64,000 nucleotides of DNA from Streptomyces albipurpureus (GCF_023701525.1 NZ_JAMQAW010000104.1:52767-116766); one strand, 5' to 3'. Positions 50,905 to 60,630 are shown, numbered from the stretch's first letter. The notes: generated by a model not told the origin, from the sequence alone. A program made the numbers and translations.

Positions 50905-52488
50905 ATGGACCGGCGTGCGTTGCTCACATCAACCGCCGCCCTCACCGCTACCGCGGCCTGCTCCAAACCCACGGCCACGCCCGGCGGCGATGGGACCTCG
51001 CCCCGGAGCACATCGCCCGGCACCGCCGCACCCCCGAGTCCCCCACCGGCCAGGACACCGCCCCCCTCCCGCGCGGCCCACGACTGGAAGGCACTGGCGA
51101 CCGGCCTCGACGGGCGTCTGATAGGCCCCAAGGACGCCGACTACCCGACCGCACGCCAACTCTTCAACACCCGGTTCGACGACCAGCGGCCCGCCGCCGT
51201 CGCCTATGTCACCGGTGAGGCGGACGTCCAGGAGTGCCTGGCCTACGCCAGGGCCCACCGCACCCCCGTATCGATCCGCAACGGCGGCCATTCCTACGCG
51301 GGCACCTCCTCGGGCAACGGCCGCCTCGTGATCGACGTATCCGCCCTGAACCGCGTCTCGTCAGACGGTGCCCTGGGCGCTGGCGCGAAGCTCATCGAGG
51401 TGTATGACGCGCTTGGCAGAACCGGCCGCACCATCCCCGCCGGGTCCTGCCCCTCCGTCGGCATCTCCGGCCTCGCCCTCGGCGGCGGACACGGTGTCGC
51501 ATCGCGGGCCTACGGACTGACCTGCGACAGCCTCACGGCCGCCACCATCGTGACCGCCGACGGAAGGGTGCTGACCGCGTCCGCCCAGCAGGAGAAGGAG
51601 CTTTTCTGGGCGCTACGCGGCGCGGGCAACGGCAATTTCGGTGTGGTGACGGCCTTCCGCTTCCGCACCCGCCCGGCCCCACCCGTCGTACTGGGCTATC
51701 TCAACTGGCCCTGGTCAAAGGCCGCCGCGGTGTTGGCGACCTGGCAGCGCTGGGGCCCCGACCAACCGGACGCGATCTGGTCGTCGATGCGGCTGACGGC
51801 GGGACCCGGCGGCGGCAGGCCCACCTGTTCGGTGTCGCTGCTCTCGTTCGCGACCGAGGGCGAGACCCAGAACGCCGTCGACCGGCTCATGGATGACGTG
51901 GGTTCCCCGGCCACCTCGGTCTCCCTGCGCCGGCGCACCTATCACGACGCGATGCTCGGGTACGCGGGCTGCTCGACGTTCAGTACCCGGCAGTGCCACC
52001 TCCCGGGCACCCTTCCAGGGCGCACGGCACAGGGCGCGCTCCGACGCGCCACGTACACGGCCGCCTCCGACTTCTTCCACCGGGAGATGCCCTCGGGGGG
52101 TATCCGCACGCTACTCATCGCGGTCGAGCGGTTCACCCGGCTTCCAGCCGGTCAGGGCGAGGGCTCCATCGCCCTGACCGCGCTCGGCGGCGCGATCAAC
52201 CGGGTCCAGCCGCTGGCGACCGCGTTCGTCCATCGCCGCTCCCGCGTGCTGGCCCAGTACAACGCCGCCTGGCGGGCCGGCACCCCGGGCCGGGCCGAAC
52301 GGTCCTGGTTGCAGCAGACGCATGGGGTGATGCGACGCTACGCGTCCGGGGAGGCGTATCAGAACTACGCGGACCCCACGCTCGCGAACTGGCGGCGGGC
52401 GTACTACGGGGCTGCGGCGGAGCGCCTCACGACGCTGAAGCGGCGGTATGACCCCGACCGCCTCTTCGACTTCCCACAGGCGCTGTAG
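50905..52488 (+). CDS. Exported FAD-linked oxidoreductase (BBE/VAO family)
   Basis: 527 residues from ATG 50905 with GGGGGAGG upstream. MDRRALLTSTAALTATAACS gives an Arg-Arg signal with a possible lipobox Cys; a Pro/Ser/Thr linker follows to about residue 60. The FAD-binding PCMH domain has RNGGHSYAGTSSG (His for covalent flavin), PAGSCPSVGISGLALGGGHG and GAGNGNFGVVTAFRFR. The C-terminus has the berberine-bridge segment NYADPTLANWRRAYYG. It oxidises an unknown sugar or alkaloid-like substrate outside the cell. Confidence 0.88.
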   Translation: MDRRALLTSTAALTATAACSKPTATPGGDGTSPRSTSPGTAAPPSPPPARTPPPSRAAHDWKALATGLDGRLIGPKDADYPTARQLFNTRFDDQRPAAVAYVTGEADVQECLAYARAHRTPVSIRNGGHSYAGTSSGNGRLVIDVSALNRVSSDGALGAGAKLIEVYDALGRTGRTIPAGSCPSVGISGLALGGGHGVASRAYGLTCDSLTAATIVTADGRVLTASAQQEKELFWALRGAGNGNFGVVTAFRFRTRPAPPVVLGYLNWPWSKAAAVLATWQRWGPDQPDAIWSSMRLTAGPGGGRPTCSVSLLSFATEGETQNAVDRLMDDVGSPATSVSLRRRTYHDAMLGYAGCSTFSTRQCHLPGTLPGRTAQGALRRATYTAASDFFHREMPSGGIRTLLIAVERFTRLPAGQGEGSIALTALGGAINRVQPLATAFVHRRSRVLAQYNAAWRAGTPGRAERSWLQQTHGVMRRYASGEAYQNYADPTLANWRRAYYGAAAERLTTLKRRYDPDRLFDFPQAL

Positions 52489-52967
52489 TCCGGCGTACGG
52501 GCGAACGGGTGCAACATCCCCCGGACGGCGGCATCCGGATGGCCGCGATGGCCTCGGGGCGGTGCCCTGGTCCTACGGGGTCTTCCCGACCCGGTGGTTC
52601 GGGTAGATCCCGGCGGTTCTGACGGATCTCAGTGGCTCAAGCAGGTCCCGGTGGTTCTGACGGATCTCAGTGGTTCAAGCAGGTCCCGGTGGTGCAGGCA
52701 GATCCCGGCGGTTCGGGCAGACAAGGCAACCGCGCCAGCTCTGTGCCTGCGCTGCGCGGATGTGCTCGGTACCTGCTCGCGCTTGGACGGCCGCTCGTGC
52801 CCCAGGCGGCCCGCTCGCACCGGACTTGCTGGGGGTCGCCAGGTTTTCGAGCCCCCAAGCGACCCGCTGAAGTCCGTTGGTCCGCCGTTCCGGCACTCCT
52901 TCAGTTCGCCCAGTTCCGCCAGCCACCATCCCGGGCTCCGGTATCCCATCCAGCGAGGACGCCAGCA
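52489..52967. other. Intergenic gap with 19-bp array
   Basis: 479 bp between the oxidoreductase and the small secreted-protein gene; besides the array no gene is seen. Confidence 0.5.
52586..52718. repeat. 19-bp tandem array, seven units
   Basis: Seven head-to-tail 19-bp units around consensus AGGTCCCGGTGGTTCNNGC; units two to five form a higher-order 38-bp duplication (AG..CTGAC + GGATCTCAGTGG..CAAGC). Period not divisible by three, noncoding. Confidence 0.8.
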
Positions 52968-53333
52968 ATGAACCGTTCCCCCAGCCGCTTCGGCCGAATA
53001 GCCGCCTTCACCGCGACCACGGCACTCACCGTCGCCCTCCCCCTCTGCGGCTCCGCCGCCGCCCCATCGACCCGGGGGCCAGCCTCCAACGGCCAGACCG
53101 ATCTGGCCTCCAGCGGACCGGTCACCACTGAACCGGTTTCGATCACCGGGGCCTCCGGCCCCCTCGTATCCGCACAGCCGCCCACCACCGGGGTAGCGCT
53201 GCCCAGCGCCTCCAAGCCGGACGGGCCCATCGAAAGCTCACTCTCCGTCGCCGCCACGGGAGCGATAGCCGGGGCGGCGACCGTGATGATCGTGCGCCGC
53301 CATCAACGCCGCAGCCGCAACAGTCGGCGCTGA
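52968..53333 (+). CDS. Putative secreted/anchored small protein, 121 aa
   Basis: From ATG 52968: signal peptide (FGRIAAFTATTALTVALPLCGSAAA), a Thr/Ser/Pro-rich middle, a C-terminal hydrophobic helix (SLSVAATGAIAGAATVMIV) and a basic tail RRHQRRSRNSRR. This is the layout of a membrane-anchored surface protein without an LPxTG motif. No Shine-Dalgarno stronger than GCGAGGA. Could be strain-specific. Confidence 0.5.
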   Translation: MNRSPSRFGRIAAFTATTALTVALPLCGSAAAPSTRGPASNGQTDLASSGPVTTEPVSITGASGPLVSAQPPTTGVALPSASKPDGPIESSLSVAATGAIAGAATVMIVRRHQRRSRNSRR

Positions 53334-53498
53334 CCCCCGGCCCCGCGACGACCCGCCCGCCCCGTCCTGGCCGGATGCGATTCGCCGGCGGACCAGCCGC
53401 AGAAACGAGCAACGGCCACCGCTCAGCCGGGCGATCGGGCATATCGCGATGACCGTTTCCGACCGGGCCCATGCGCCCGCCGGATATCGGGGCGGCCC

Positions 53499-54281
53499 TT
53501 AGGCCGCGAGGTCCTTCTCGCCGGTCCCCTCGGCCCGGGGCTCGGGGATGCCGAGCGGCGTCGCCCGTCCGCCGTCCCGGTCGAGGACCTGGGAACGGAC
53601 GAGCCATCCGGCACGCGATCCGGCGATCGCCGCGACCAGCGGGGTCAGCAGGGCCATCGCGAGCGGAGCGAGCAGCAGGGTGGCGGCCGTGCCGAGGGCG
53701 AATCCGCCGATCACATCCGAGGGGTAGTGGACACCCATGTAGACGCGGAGGAAACCCTCGGTGAGAGCGAGACCGAGCGCGGCGTACCCGAGTGCGCGAT
53801 GGGCGAGGAAGATCCCGACGGCGATCGCCATGGCCATCGTGGAGTGATCGCTGACGAACGAGTAGTCGGTCTTACCGAGGACGAGGACTTCCAGGCCCTT
53901 GTGGTCGACAAAGGGTCTCGGCCGCTCGACAAAACCGCGGATGGGAATGTTGATGACGATCGCAACCGCCGCGGCCAGGGGTGCCCAGGCCAGAGCGGCG
54001 ACAGCCGTGACGGAATCCTCGGCGCTTCCGCGGCGGCGAACGCTCCACCAACTCCAGAGCCCGACGGCGACCAGACCGAACATGATCCCGTACTCGCCGA
54101 CGAATCCCATGATGCGGTCGAACCAGGGCGGGGCGGCTTTGGAGAGGTTGTTGATGTCATAGAGGAGGCTGACATCGGGACCCGTCCCATTTCCCGCTTC
54201 CGCGAGGGAGAACCTCGTGTCCGCGCTGGGGAGTCCCGTCCTTGGCTCCGCGAGGGGAATCCCCGATGCGAGTCCAGACAT
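53499..54281 (-). CDS. PAP2-superfamily phosphatase
   Basis: About 260 residues from ATG 54281 (MSGLASGIPLAEP). Six hydrophobic helices with the three PAP2 motifs: ERPRPF, SDHSTMAM (motif 2 His) and YMGVHYPSDVIGG (motif 3 His). Likely dephosphorylates lipid or undecaprenyl pyrophosphate. Upstream in-frame ATG 54338 gives a less likely extension. Confidence 0.88.
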   Translation of the reverse strand: MSGLASGIPLAEPRTGLPSADTRFSLAEAGNGTGPDVSLLYDINNLSKAAPPWFDRIMGFVGEYGIMFGLVAVGLWSWWSVRRRGSAEDSVTAVAALAWAPLAAAVAIVINIPIRGFVERPRPFVDHKGLEVLVLGKTDYSFVSDHSTMAMAIAVGIFLAHRALGYAALGLALTEGFLRVYMGVHYPSDVIGGFALGTAATLLLAPLAMALLTPLVAAIAGSRAGWLVRSQVLDRDGGRATPLGIPEPRAEGTGEKDLAA

Positions 54282-54545
54282 CTGCTGCGGCCCCTGCCTT
54301 CTGTTGCCCTGTAGTGCCCTGTCCACCGCGGCGCACACCGAGGTGCACCGCTTCTGCCACCCCCGTGATCAGTGTCATGTGACTGCTGCATGGTCAGCGC
54401 GGTTGCTCAGTCCAGGGAACGACCTATTGCTCATGGACGTTCCATACTCCACCGAAAGATCACCATGACGTTACCGAAGAGAGACACATAGCCGCAGCTC
54501 AGGGCCTTGGCTTAGTGGAGGGTTCCGGCCATGCAGAAGCCCGCG
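54282..54545 (-). other. Gap between PAP2 and NlpC/P60 genes
   Basis: 264 bp, contains the promoter of the PAP2 gene; nothing else recognised. Confidence 0.3.
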
Positions 54546-55565
54546 TCAGGCCGTCGGGGGGTGTGTTGGAAGCGATTTCGCGCCGTCCTCGGTGACCCGG
54601 GTCGCGCCAAAGTAGTCCGGGGTGTCGATTTTGTCGAAACGAATCACGGCACCAGGACGTGGCGCATTGATCATGTATCCGCCACCCACATAGATCCCGA
54701 CATGGCGGATGGCCCGCGAATTGGTCAAGTCATCGGAGAAGAAGACCAGGTCACCGGGGAGCAGTTCATCGCGTGATGGGTGGGGTCCGGCGTTGTACTG
54801 GTCGTTGGCCACCCGAGGCAATTCAATGTTGACCGTACGATAAGCGGCCTGGGTAAGACCGGAGCAGTCGAAGCGCCCATCCTGCTCGGGGGTGCCGTTG
54901 CCGCCCCACAGGTACTTCTTACCGAGTTGCTGCTGCGAGAACTCAATGGCCCCCGCGGCTTGACGCGAGGGATCAACCCGCCCGACAGGCCGGGCGAAAC
55001 TCTTCTCCAGGGTGCGGATGACCTTCACATAGTTCTGCGTCTCCTTGTACGGGGGTACCCCCCGGTACTTGATGACGGCATAGGGCCCGGCGTTGTACGC
55101 GGCGAGCATGTTGTTGGTGGAGTCACCGCCGGCCTTCTTCACGTATCCGGCCAGCGCGCAGTCATAGCTCGCGGCGGACGGAATCGCGTCGGCCGGGTCC
55201 CAGACGTCCCTGTCCCCGTCCTTGTCCCCGTCGACGCCGTGCGTAGCCCAGGTGCCGGGAATGAACTGCGCGATGCCCTGCGCGGCTGCGGGGCTCTGCG
55301 CCCGGGGGTTCCAACCACTCTCCTGGTAGAGCTGGGCCGCGAGCAGGGCGGGGTTGATCGCGGGGCAGAGATTGCCCCAGGTCTGCACCAGCGCCTGGTA
55401 CCGCGCGGGCACAGCGCCCTTGGCCAGCCCCACGGCGCCGGACTTCCCGTTGGCGCCACCGCCGAAGAGGCCGGAGGAGGCCGAGTAGGTCCCCACGAAC
55501 AGCAGCGCGACAAACGCAAGGCAGGCTCCCATGGACGCCCCCGCGACCAGCCAGGCCTTACGCAC
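54546..55565 (-). CDS. Bifunctional lytic transglycosylase / NlpC-P60 endopeptidase (conjugation-type cell-wall hydrolase)
   Basis: About 339 residues. An N-terminal TM anchor (AWLVAGASMGACLAFVALLFVGTYS); a lytic transglycosylase domain (YQESGWNPRAQSPAAAQGIAQFIPGTW, GDKDGDRDVWDPADAI, MLAAYNAGPYAV); and a C-terminal NlpC/P60 domain with Cys in RFDCSGLTQAAYR, His in IRHVGIYVGGG and NAP. This arrangement is that of VirB1/TcpG-like enzymes of Gram-positive type IV secretion systems, which open peptidoglycan for the channel. GTG 55565 is preferred (AAGGG 9 nt upstream); TTG 55571 is in frame. Divergent from the downstream T4SS-like operon. Confidence 0.9.
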   Translation of the reverse strand: MRKAWLVAGASMGACLAFVALLFVGTYSASSGLFGGGANGKSGAVGLAKGAVPARYQALVQTWGNLCPAINPALLAAQLYQESGWNPRAQSPAAAQGIAQFIPGTWATHGVDGDKDGDRDVWDPADAIPSAASYDCALAGYVKKAGGDSTNNMLAAYNAGPYAVIKYRGVPPYKETQNYVKVIRTLEKSFARPVGRVDPSRQAAGAIEFSQQQLGKKYLWGGNGTPEQDGRFDCSGLTQAAYRTVNIELPRVANDQYNAGPHPSRDELLPGDLVFFSDDLTNSRAIRHVGIYVGGGYMINAPRPGAVIRFDKIDTPDYFGATRVTEDGAKSLPTHPPTA

Positions 55566-56364
55566 CGTCAACCACCCTTCACCCCATGGGAGTACACCCT
55601 GCGCCAGTGTAGGCGGCGACGCGGCGTTTCAGGAGATGGTCTAGGGGGGTGGTACACGGGGTGTTGGCCCACCGGAAACATCCGTCGCGATGACGGACCG
55701 TCACCACGACTCCGGGGACGCCAGGCACCACCACCGCGCCATCCCCTCCTTCCGCCCACGCCCCTCGCCCACCCACGTCGGAGCCTCCGCATCTCCTTCG
55801 GCTGGCGATCTGGACGCCGCCACTCCGCCGGGCCGACAGCTCCTGGCTACGCGGCGGGGGAAGGATCGTCACCCGCCCTCGACGGCATCCACGTCCCGAT
55901 GACGGCAGGGGAGCTCATCCTGATATGCCGTCACAGCGACCACTCCTTGCAACTTGCCACCATGAGCAACAGCTTGTCCGCAGCGGCGGCAGCCTCGTCG
56001 CCGTAGGGAGGTTTCGGAGCGGCCACCACCGGCCTCGCGCACCATCGGGACAGACGGGGCGCAGGTAGCACCAAAGTGGACAGTGCGCGTCCGAAACGTG
56101 AGGAGCACCCCAAAGGTGGAACAACGACAGTCATTGCCCGGAGTCACGCTCCGTGATACACAGAGTGACGGTACGGGCTCCTCGCAGTGAACTGGTCCCC
56201 TTCACCGCAGGTCAGGGCGGGTTGGATCGGTCATACGTGCGGAGATCGGGTAAAGAGACCCCCCAAGTCGGCATACGAGGGCGGTTTCATCAGCGAAGAT
56301 AGAGCGATGACCCATGCCGACGGGCACGGGCGGCGAACAACCCGACAGGGGCGGTGACTTACAC
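55566..56364. other. Large divergent region before the T4SS-like operon
   Basis: About 800 bp. Short frames (e.g. a 35-codon one from 55899) lack support. Holds a dyad at 56143-56157 and presumably both promoters. Confidence 0.4.
56143..56157. promoter_or_regulatory. BldD-box-like dyad
   Basis: GTCACGCTCCGTGAT: TCACG-CTC-CGTGA arms. It fits the BldD half-palindrome consensus with one mismatch at the central G. Weak evidence. Confidence 0.3.
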
Positions 56365-56673
56365 ATGATCCTGGCAGCCGAAAAGGGCGACATCAACACC
56401 ATCATCGGCGGAATCGCTCCAGATTGGGGACCCTTCGGGGGCCTGGGCAATGAGGCCCGGGTGATGATCGAGGTAGTGATGGCCGTGGCCATCTTGCTCT
56501 GCCTGGGCATCGCGATCTGGGGTGCGGCCAAACAGCGCATCGGCGCGACCGCACTACGCGACACCTTCAGCGCGGAGCAAGGGAAGGGGCTGATTGTCGC
56601 CGGCCTGACCGGCGTCTTCATCATCGGGTCCCTGGGGACCGTCTTCACCATCGTGTACGGGATGGCCGTCTGA
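56365..56673 (+). CDS. VirB2/TrbC-like small two-TM protein
   Basis: A 102-residue protein from ATG 56365 (GGTGA 7 nt upstream); ATG 56314 would add 17 polar residues. Two hydrophobic helices (ARVMIEVVMAVAILLCLGIAIWGAA and GLIVAGLTGVFIIGSLGTVFTIVYGM) flank a short loop. Size, topology and first position in the cluster match VirB2-type pilin-like components. Confidence 0.7.
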   Translation: MILAAEKGDINTIIGGIAPDWGPFGGLGNEARVMIEVVMAVAILLCLGIAIWGAAKQRIGATALRDTFSAEQGKGLIVAGLTGVFIIGSLGTVFTIVYGMAV

Positions 56674-56931
56674 CCCGTTCCACTCCCGTTCCCACCACAC
56701 CCGACCCCACCTCATCGCACCCCATTCCTTCCCTCTCCGCAGAGGTTGCGTCTCCCTGATGTCGAGTCACCACACCGCGCCCACGCGGAACCCAGCGCGA
56801 CTACCGTCGTCGTACGACACGGAGCACGACTCGGATGACGACAGGCAGTGCGGCACGGAGTCGGCCTCCGCGGATCTGCACACGGTTGAGGGAGGGCGTC
56901 TCCCCCAGCGGAGCGAGGGGACGGGCACAAG
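56674..56931 (+). other. Gap within the T4SS-like cluster
   Basis: 258 bp; no gene, no strong hairpin. A separate promoter for the following genes is possible. Confidence 0.35.
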
Positions 56932-57786
56932 ATGAGCCACGGGGACGAACACGGCTACCGCGGCGACCCCGGCAGCCATACCGACGACGATTTCGGCGGC
57001 ATGGGCCAGACCCGCACCCGGCTACCGGGCACGGACGCCGACGAGTACGGCGCGGCCCGCCGTCCTGCCCGCAGCTCCCGCTCGCTGATCATGGTGGTCG
57101 GGGTCGTGGTCCTGCTGATCGCGGCCATCGCCTTCGCCAACCAAGGCGGCGGAGACGACGACGAACCGGGCGCCTCCTCCAAGGGCACCGGCTCCCAGCC
57201 GACATCGGCGACGGGCGTGACCCCCGTAAAAGGCAAGTCGATGGGCATCCCCACCGGCCACTCCCGCGATGAACAGGGCGCCCAGAGCGCGGCGGCGAAC
57301 TACGCCGTGGCACTGGGTTCTGACGGGATGTACAACCAACTGGCCCGCAACGGCATCGTGGACACGGTGTACGCCCCTGAAGTGGCAAAGGCGCGCAGAG
57401 ACGACCTGGACAAGGTGTACTCCGACGAAAAGTTCCTCAGCGGCATCGGGTTGAAGGCGGACGGCACACCGCCCGATGGAATGACCTTCGTGACGCGAAC
57501 CAACCCCATGGGCGCGAAGGTGGACAGCTTCAGCGACAGCGCGGCCCGGGTCTCAGTCTGGTACTCCGAACTTTTCGGACTTGCCGGCGAATCCTCCAAG
57601 ACCCCGGTGACCCAGAGCTGGTACACGAACACGTTCGACCTGAAGTGGATCAACGGTGACTGGAAGGTCACCAACTTCACGCAGAAGGACGGCCCCGTAC
57701 CGGTAGGCCGCGATCAGACCGCTTCCGGCGCCAAGGAGATGGCCGATGCCGTCGAACAGTTCGGAGGGTTCACCTATGCCCGCTAA
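56932..57786 (+). CDS. TcpC/VirB8-like bitopic protein
   Basis: 284 residues: acidic cytoplasmic N-terminus, one TM (SLIMVVGVVVLLIAAIAFA, about residues 50-70), then an extracytoplasmic NTF2-like domain (QSAAANYAVALGSDGMYNQ... WYSELFGLAG...WINGDWKVTNF) as in TcpC and VirB8. These form the trans-membrane scaffold in Gram-positive conjugation machines. Overlaps the next gene by 11 bp. Confidence 0.75.
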   Translation: MSHGDEHGYRGDPGSHTDDDFGGMGQTRTRLPGTDADEYGAARRPARSSRSLIMVVGVVVLLIAAIAFANQGGGDDDEPGASSKGTGSQPTSATGVTPVKGKSMGIPTGHSRDEQGAQSAAANYAVALGSDGMYNQLARNGIVDTVYAPEVAKARRDDLDKVYSDEKFLSGIGLKADGTPPDGMTFVTRTNPMGAKVDSFSDSAARVSVWYSELFGLAGESSKTPVTQSWYTNTFDLKWINGDWKVTNFTQKDGPVPVGRDQTASGAKEMADAVEQFGGFTYAR

Positions 57787-59080
57787 TCGCCGACGTATCG
57801 TCTCCGTCGCTGCCGCGTTCGCTGGTGCCCAGACTGCGGCAGTCCTCCTCGCCTCCCGAGCAGTCGCAGCGCCGACCCCCAGCCCTACGCCGAGCCCCAG
57901 CAAGAGCAATGAGTCCTGCGAGTTGGTACGCGGTCCCGCGCGTGACTTCTGCGACAACGGCGAATCAGGAGGCGCTCGTCGAAGTAGTCCCCTCGACGAC
58001 CCCGCCAACGCCGCCGACCCCCTCTCCGCCCTCGCCCGCGGCTGCGCCGACGCCGCCGCCTGGACCGTCGACACCCTCTCCAAAGCCGTGAAGTCCACCG
58101 CGACCGTCGACTTCACCAACACCACGTTCCTCTCCCAGTACGCCATCGTCTTCGCCGCCGCCACGATCCTCACGCTGATCCTCTGGCTACTCGCCGTCGC
58201 CAAACGCGCCATCCGTGGCGTCCCCCTGATGACCGCCATCTCCGAAGCCATCGGTTTCCTCTGGCTCACGGTCCTCGCCTCGGCCTTCACCCCGCTGATC
58301 CTCTACACCTTGGTCTCCGCCACCGACGGCATCACCGACGTCATCGCGGGCGGCACCAGCAGAGACACCGATGTGTTCTTCGGAACCTTCTCGGAAGCCC
58401 TCAAGAAGGGCACCGACATCGGCGGCGGGCCGATCATGCTGATCGTGGTCTCCCTCGTCACGATCGTGGCCGCCGGCGTCCTCTACCTGGAACTCTTCAT
58501 CCGCGCGATCCTGCTGTACGTCGGCGCCCTGCTCGGCGTCGTCGTCTACTCGGGGCTCGTGGACAAGAACATGTGGGGCAATGTCCGCCGCTGGGTCGGC
58601 ATCATGATCGCGATCATTCTGGTCAAACCAGTCATTGTGATCGTCCTGGGCCTCGCGGGCGCGCTCTCAGCCGATGACGGGCCGGACTCCTTCTCCGCCG
58701 TGGTCTCCGGACTCGCGATCATCATCCTGGCCATCGTCGCCTCCGCGATGATCTACCGCTTCGTCCCCGGCTTCGGCGATGAGATCGCGGCCTCCCGCAA
58801 CAACCGCCTCCAAGGCGGCGTCGAGAACCGCGCAGCCGCCGTCATCAGCTCCCCCGCCGCCCTGGTCTCCCAGGGCATCAAGACCCATAGCGCCCGCGGT
58901 AACGGCGGCGAGAACAGCAGCGCCGCCCGCCCCGCCAACCCTGTCGGCGGTGGCATGGCCGCCCATGGCAACCGTTCCGGCGGAGGGTCCGGCAGCGCCG
59001 CACCGCCGCCGCGTAGCGCGCCTCCCGGCACCGCTACCCCGCACAGCAACCGCAAGAGCACAGGAGGTGCAGGGCGTTGA
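57776..59080 (+). CDS. VirB6/TrbL-like polytopic channel protein
   Basis: 434 residues from ATG 57776 with GGAGG upstream. N-terminal signal-like segment, then at least six transmembrane helices between about residues 110 and 340, and a disordered Gly/Ser/Pro-rich cytoplasmic tail. This matches VirB6/TrbL, the inner-membrane channel. Overlaps the preceding gene and ends in TTGA, shared with the next start. Confidence 0.8.
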   Translation: MPANRRRIVSVAAAFAGAQTAAVLLASRAVAAPTPSPTPSPSKSNESCELVRGPARDFCDNGESGGARRSSPLDDPANAADPLSALARGCADAAAWTVDTLSKAVKSTATVDFTNTTFLSQYAIVFAAATILTLILWLLAVAKRAIRGVPLMTAISEAIGFLWLTVLASAFTPLILYTLVSATDGITDVIAGGTSRDTDVFFGTFSEALKKGTDIGGGPIMLIVVSLVTIVAAGVLYLELFIRAILLYVGALLGVVVYSGLVDKNMWGNVRRWVGIMIAIILVKPVIVIVLGLAGALSADDGPDSFSAVVSGLAIIILAIVASAMIYRFVPGFGDEIAASRNNRLQGGVENRAAAVISSPAALVSQGIKTHSARGNGGENSSAARPANPVGGGMAAHGNRSGGGSGSAAPPPRSAPPGTATPHSNRKSTGGAGR

Positions 59081-60630
59081 GCACCCAGGCCCACCCCATC
59101 ACGCCCCGCCGTACGTATCTCATCGGTCGAGCTCGGCCGAATGCGATCATCGGCAAGAACCGTGAGACCGGCGAGATCGCACTGATCATCGCCGGCGCGT
59201 TCCTCGGCATGATGAGCGGGCTGCTGGTCCCCATGCTCACCCTGCGGATCGTGCTGCTGATGGGCTTCCCACTGCTCGCGCTGGCCGCGGTGTACGTCCC
59301 GTACAAGCACCGGACCTTCTACAAGTGGTTCGAGATCAACCGGAGCTTCAAGCGGACCGTCCGCGCCAACACCGTCTACCGTTCCGCCGCCGCGGAGGCC
59401 GGCACCCGGATGGACGGCCGCGAGGTCGAGATCGGGCCGCCGCCCGGCATCGGCCGGATCAACTGGCTCGCCGCTCCCTTCGGCCCCGATGAGATCGCCG
59501 TCCTCCTGCACGCCGATCGCCGTACGGTCACCGCGGCCATCGAGATCGAGGGCCCGGGCGTCGGACTGCGTGACAGTGAGGATCAGGAAGCACTCGTCGA
59601 CCGCTTCGGCACCCTGCTGAAGCACGTCGCCAACGGCGATGGCTTTGTGACCCGTATCCAGATGCTCGCGCGCACCCTCCCCGCCGACCCCGACGCCCAC
59701 GCCAAGGACGTCGCTCAGCGCGGTGACATCCACTCCCCGGTCTGGCTGCGCGACTCCTACGACCAGCTCCAGTCGATGGTCTCCACCTCCAGCGAGCAGC
59801 ACCGCGCGTACCTCGTCGCCTGTATGCACTACACCCGCGACCTCGCCGCCGAAGCGCACGCGATGGCCCGTGCCGCCCGCGCGGCCACCAAGTCCCGCAA
59901 GTTGGACAAGGACGCCGGGCTCGCGGTCGTCATGGCCCGTGAGCTCACCGATATCTGCGCCCGTCTCGCCGAAGCCGACATCCGGGTACGCCAGCCGCTC
60001 GGCCAGAGCCGACTCGCCTCCCTCGTCCACTCCATGTACGACCCCGACCACCCCATCGACCACATCCAGGCCATGTCCAAGCGCAATGCCTGGCCCGCCG
60101 AACTCGACGCCATGGAGCCCACCTTCCTCCAGGCCAAGACCCGCGAGTCCTCCACCCGCGCTCCGTGGTGTCACGCCACCGCCTGGGTGAAGGAGTGGCC
60201 GATGACCCCGGTCGGCGTGAACTTCCTCGCGCCGCTCCTGGTCCACACACCCGATGTGATTCGTACGGTCGCCGTCACCATGGACCTCGAACCCACCGAA
60301 GTGGCCATCGAACGCATGCTCACCGAGAAGACCAACGACGAGGCCGACGCCAGCCGAGCGGCCAAGATGAACCGCACGGTCGACCCACGGGACATCGCCG
60401 CCCACGGCCGACTCGACCAGCGGGGTGAAGATCTCGCCAGCGGTGCGGCGGGGGTCAACCTGGTCGGGTACATCACTGTGTCGTCCCGTTCGCCCGAGAC
60501 CCTGGCCAGGGACAAGCGAACGATCAGAGCCTCGGCCGGTAAGTCGTACCTCAAGCTGGAGTGGTGCGACCGCGAGCACCACCGGGCCTTTGTGAACACC
60601 TTGCCGTTCGCGACCGGCATTCGGCGTTAG
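59077..60630 (+). CDS. SCO6880-type T4SS protein (PrgI-like N-terminus)
   Basis: 517 residues from TTG 59077 (AGGAGG 9 nt upstream). Two adjacent TM helices near the N-terminus (ALIIAGAFLGMMSGLLVPMLTLRIVLLMGFPLLALAAVYVP) in PrgI-like order, then a soluble domain with WLRDSYDQLQSM and ESSTRAPWCHATAWVKEWP. It resembles the N-terminal half of VirB4 fused to PrgI; its C-terminal ATPase half is the separate next gene. No P-loop of its own. Confidence 0.82.
   Translation: MSTQAHPITPRRTYLIGRARPNAIIGKNRETGEIALIIAGAFLGMMSGLLVPMLTLRIVLLMGFPLLALAAVYVPYKHRTFYKWFEINRSFKRTVRANTVYRSAAAEAGTRMDGREVEIGPPPGIGRINWLAAPFGPDEIAVLLHADRRTVTAAIEIEGPGVGLRDSEDQEALVDRFGTLLKHVANGDGFVTRIQMLARTLPADPDAHAKDVAQRGDIHSPVWLRDSYDQLQSMVSTSSEQHRAYLVACMHYTRDLAAEAHAMARAARAATKSRKLDKDAGLAVVMARELTDICARLAEADIRVRQPLGQSRLASLVHSMYDPDHPIDHIQAMSKRNAWPAELDAMEPTFLQAKTRESSTRAPWCHATAWVKEWPMTPVGVNFLAPLLVHTPDVIRTVAVTMDLEPTEVAIERMLTEKTNDEADASRAAKMNRTVDPRDIAAHGRLDQRGEDLASGAAGVNLVGYITVSSRSPETLARDKRTIRASAGKSYLKLEWCDREHHRAFVNTLPFATGIRR

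Noticed and set aside
38625..52718. CRISPR arrays at the tandem repeats
   Set aside because: Units are contiguous without spacers and no cas genes are present.
55899..56006. 35-codon ORF before the T4SS-like operon
   Set aside because: No Shine-Dalgarno at proper distance and Ala/Ser-run ending; not enough support.
58753..60582. 609-codon open frame on the minus strand
   Set aside because: Lies wholly antisense to the VirB6-like and SCO6880-type genes; Gly/Val/Asp-rich composition is the usual mirror of GC-rich codons.
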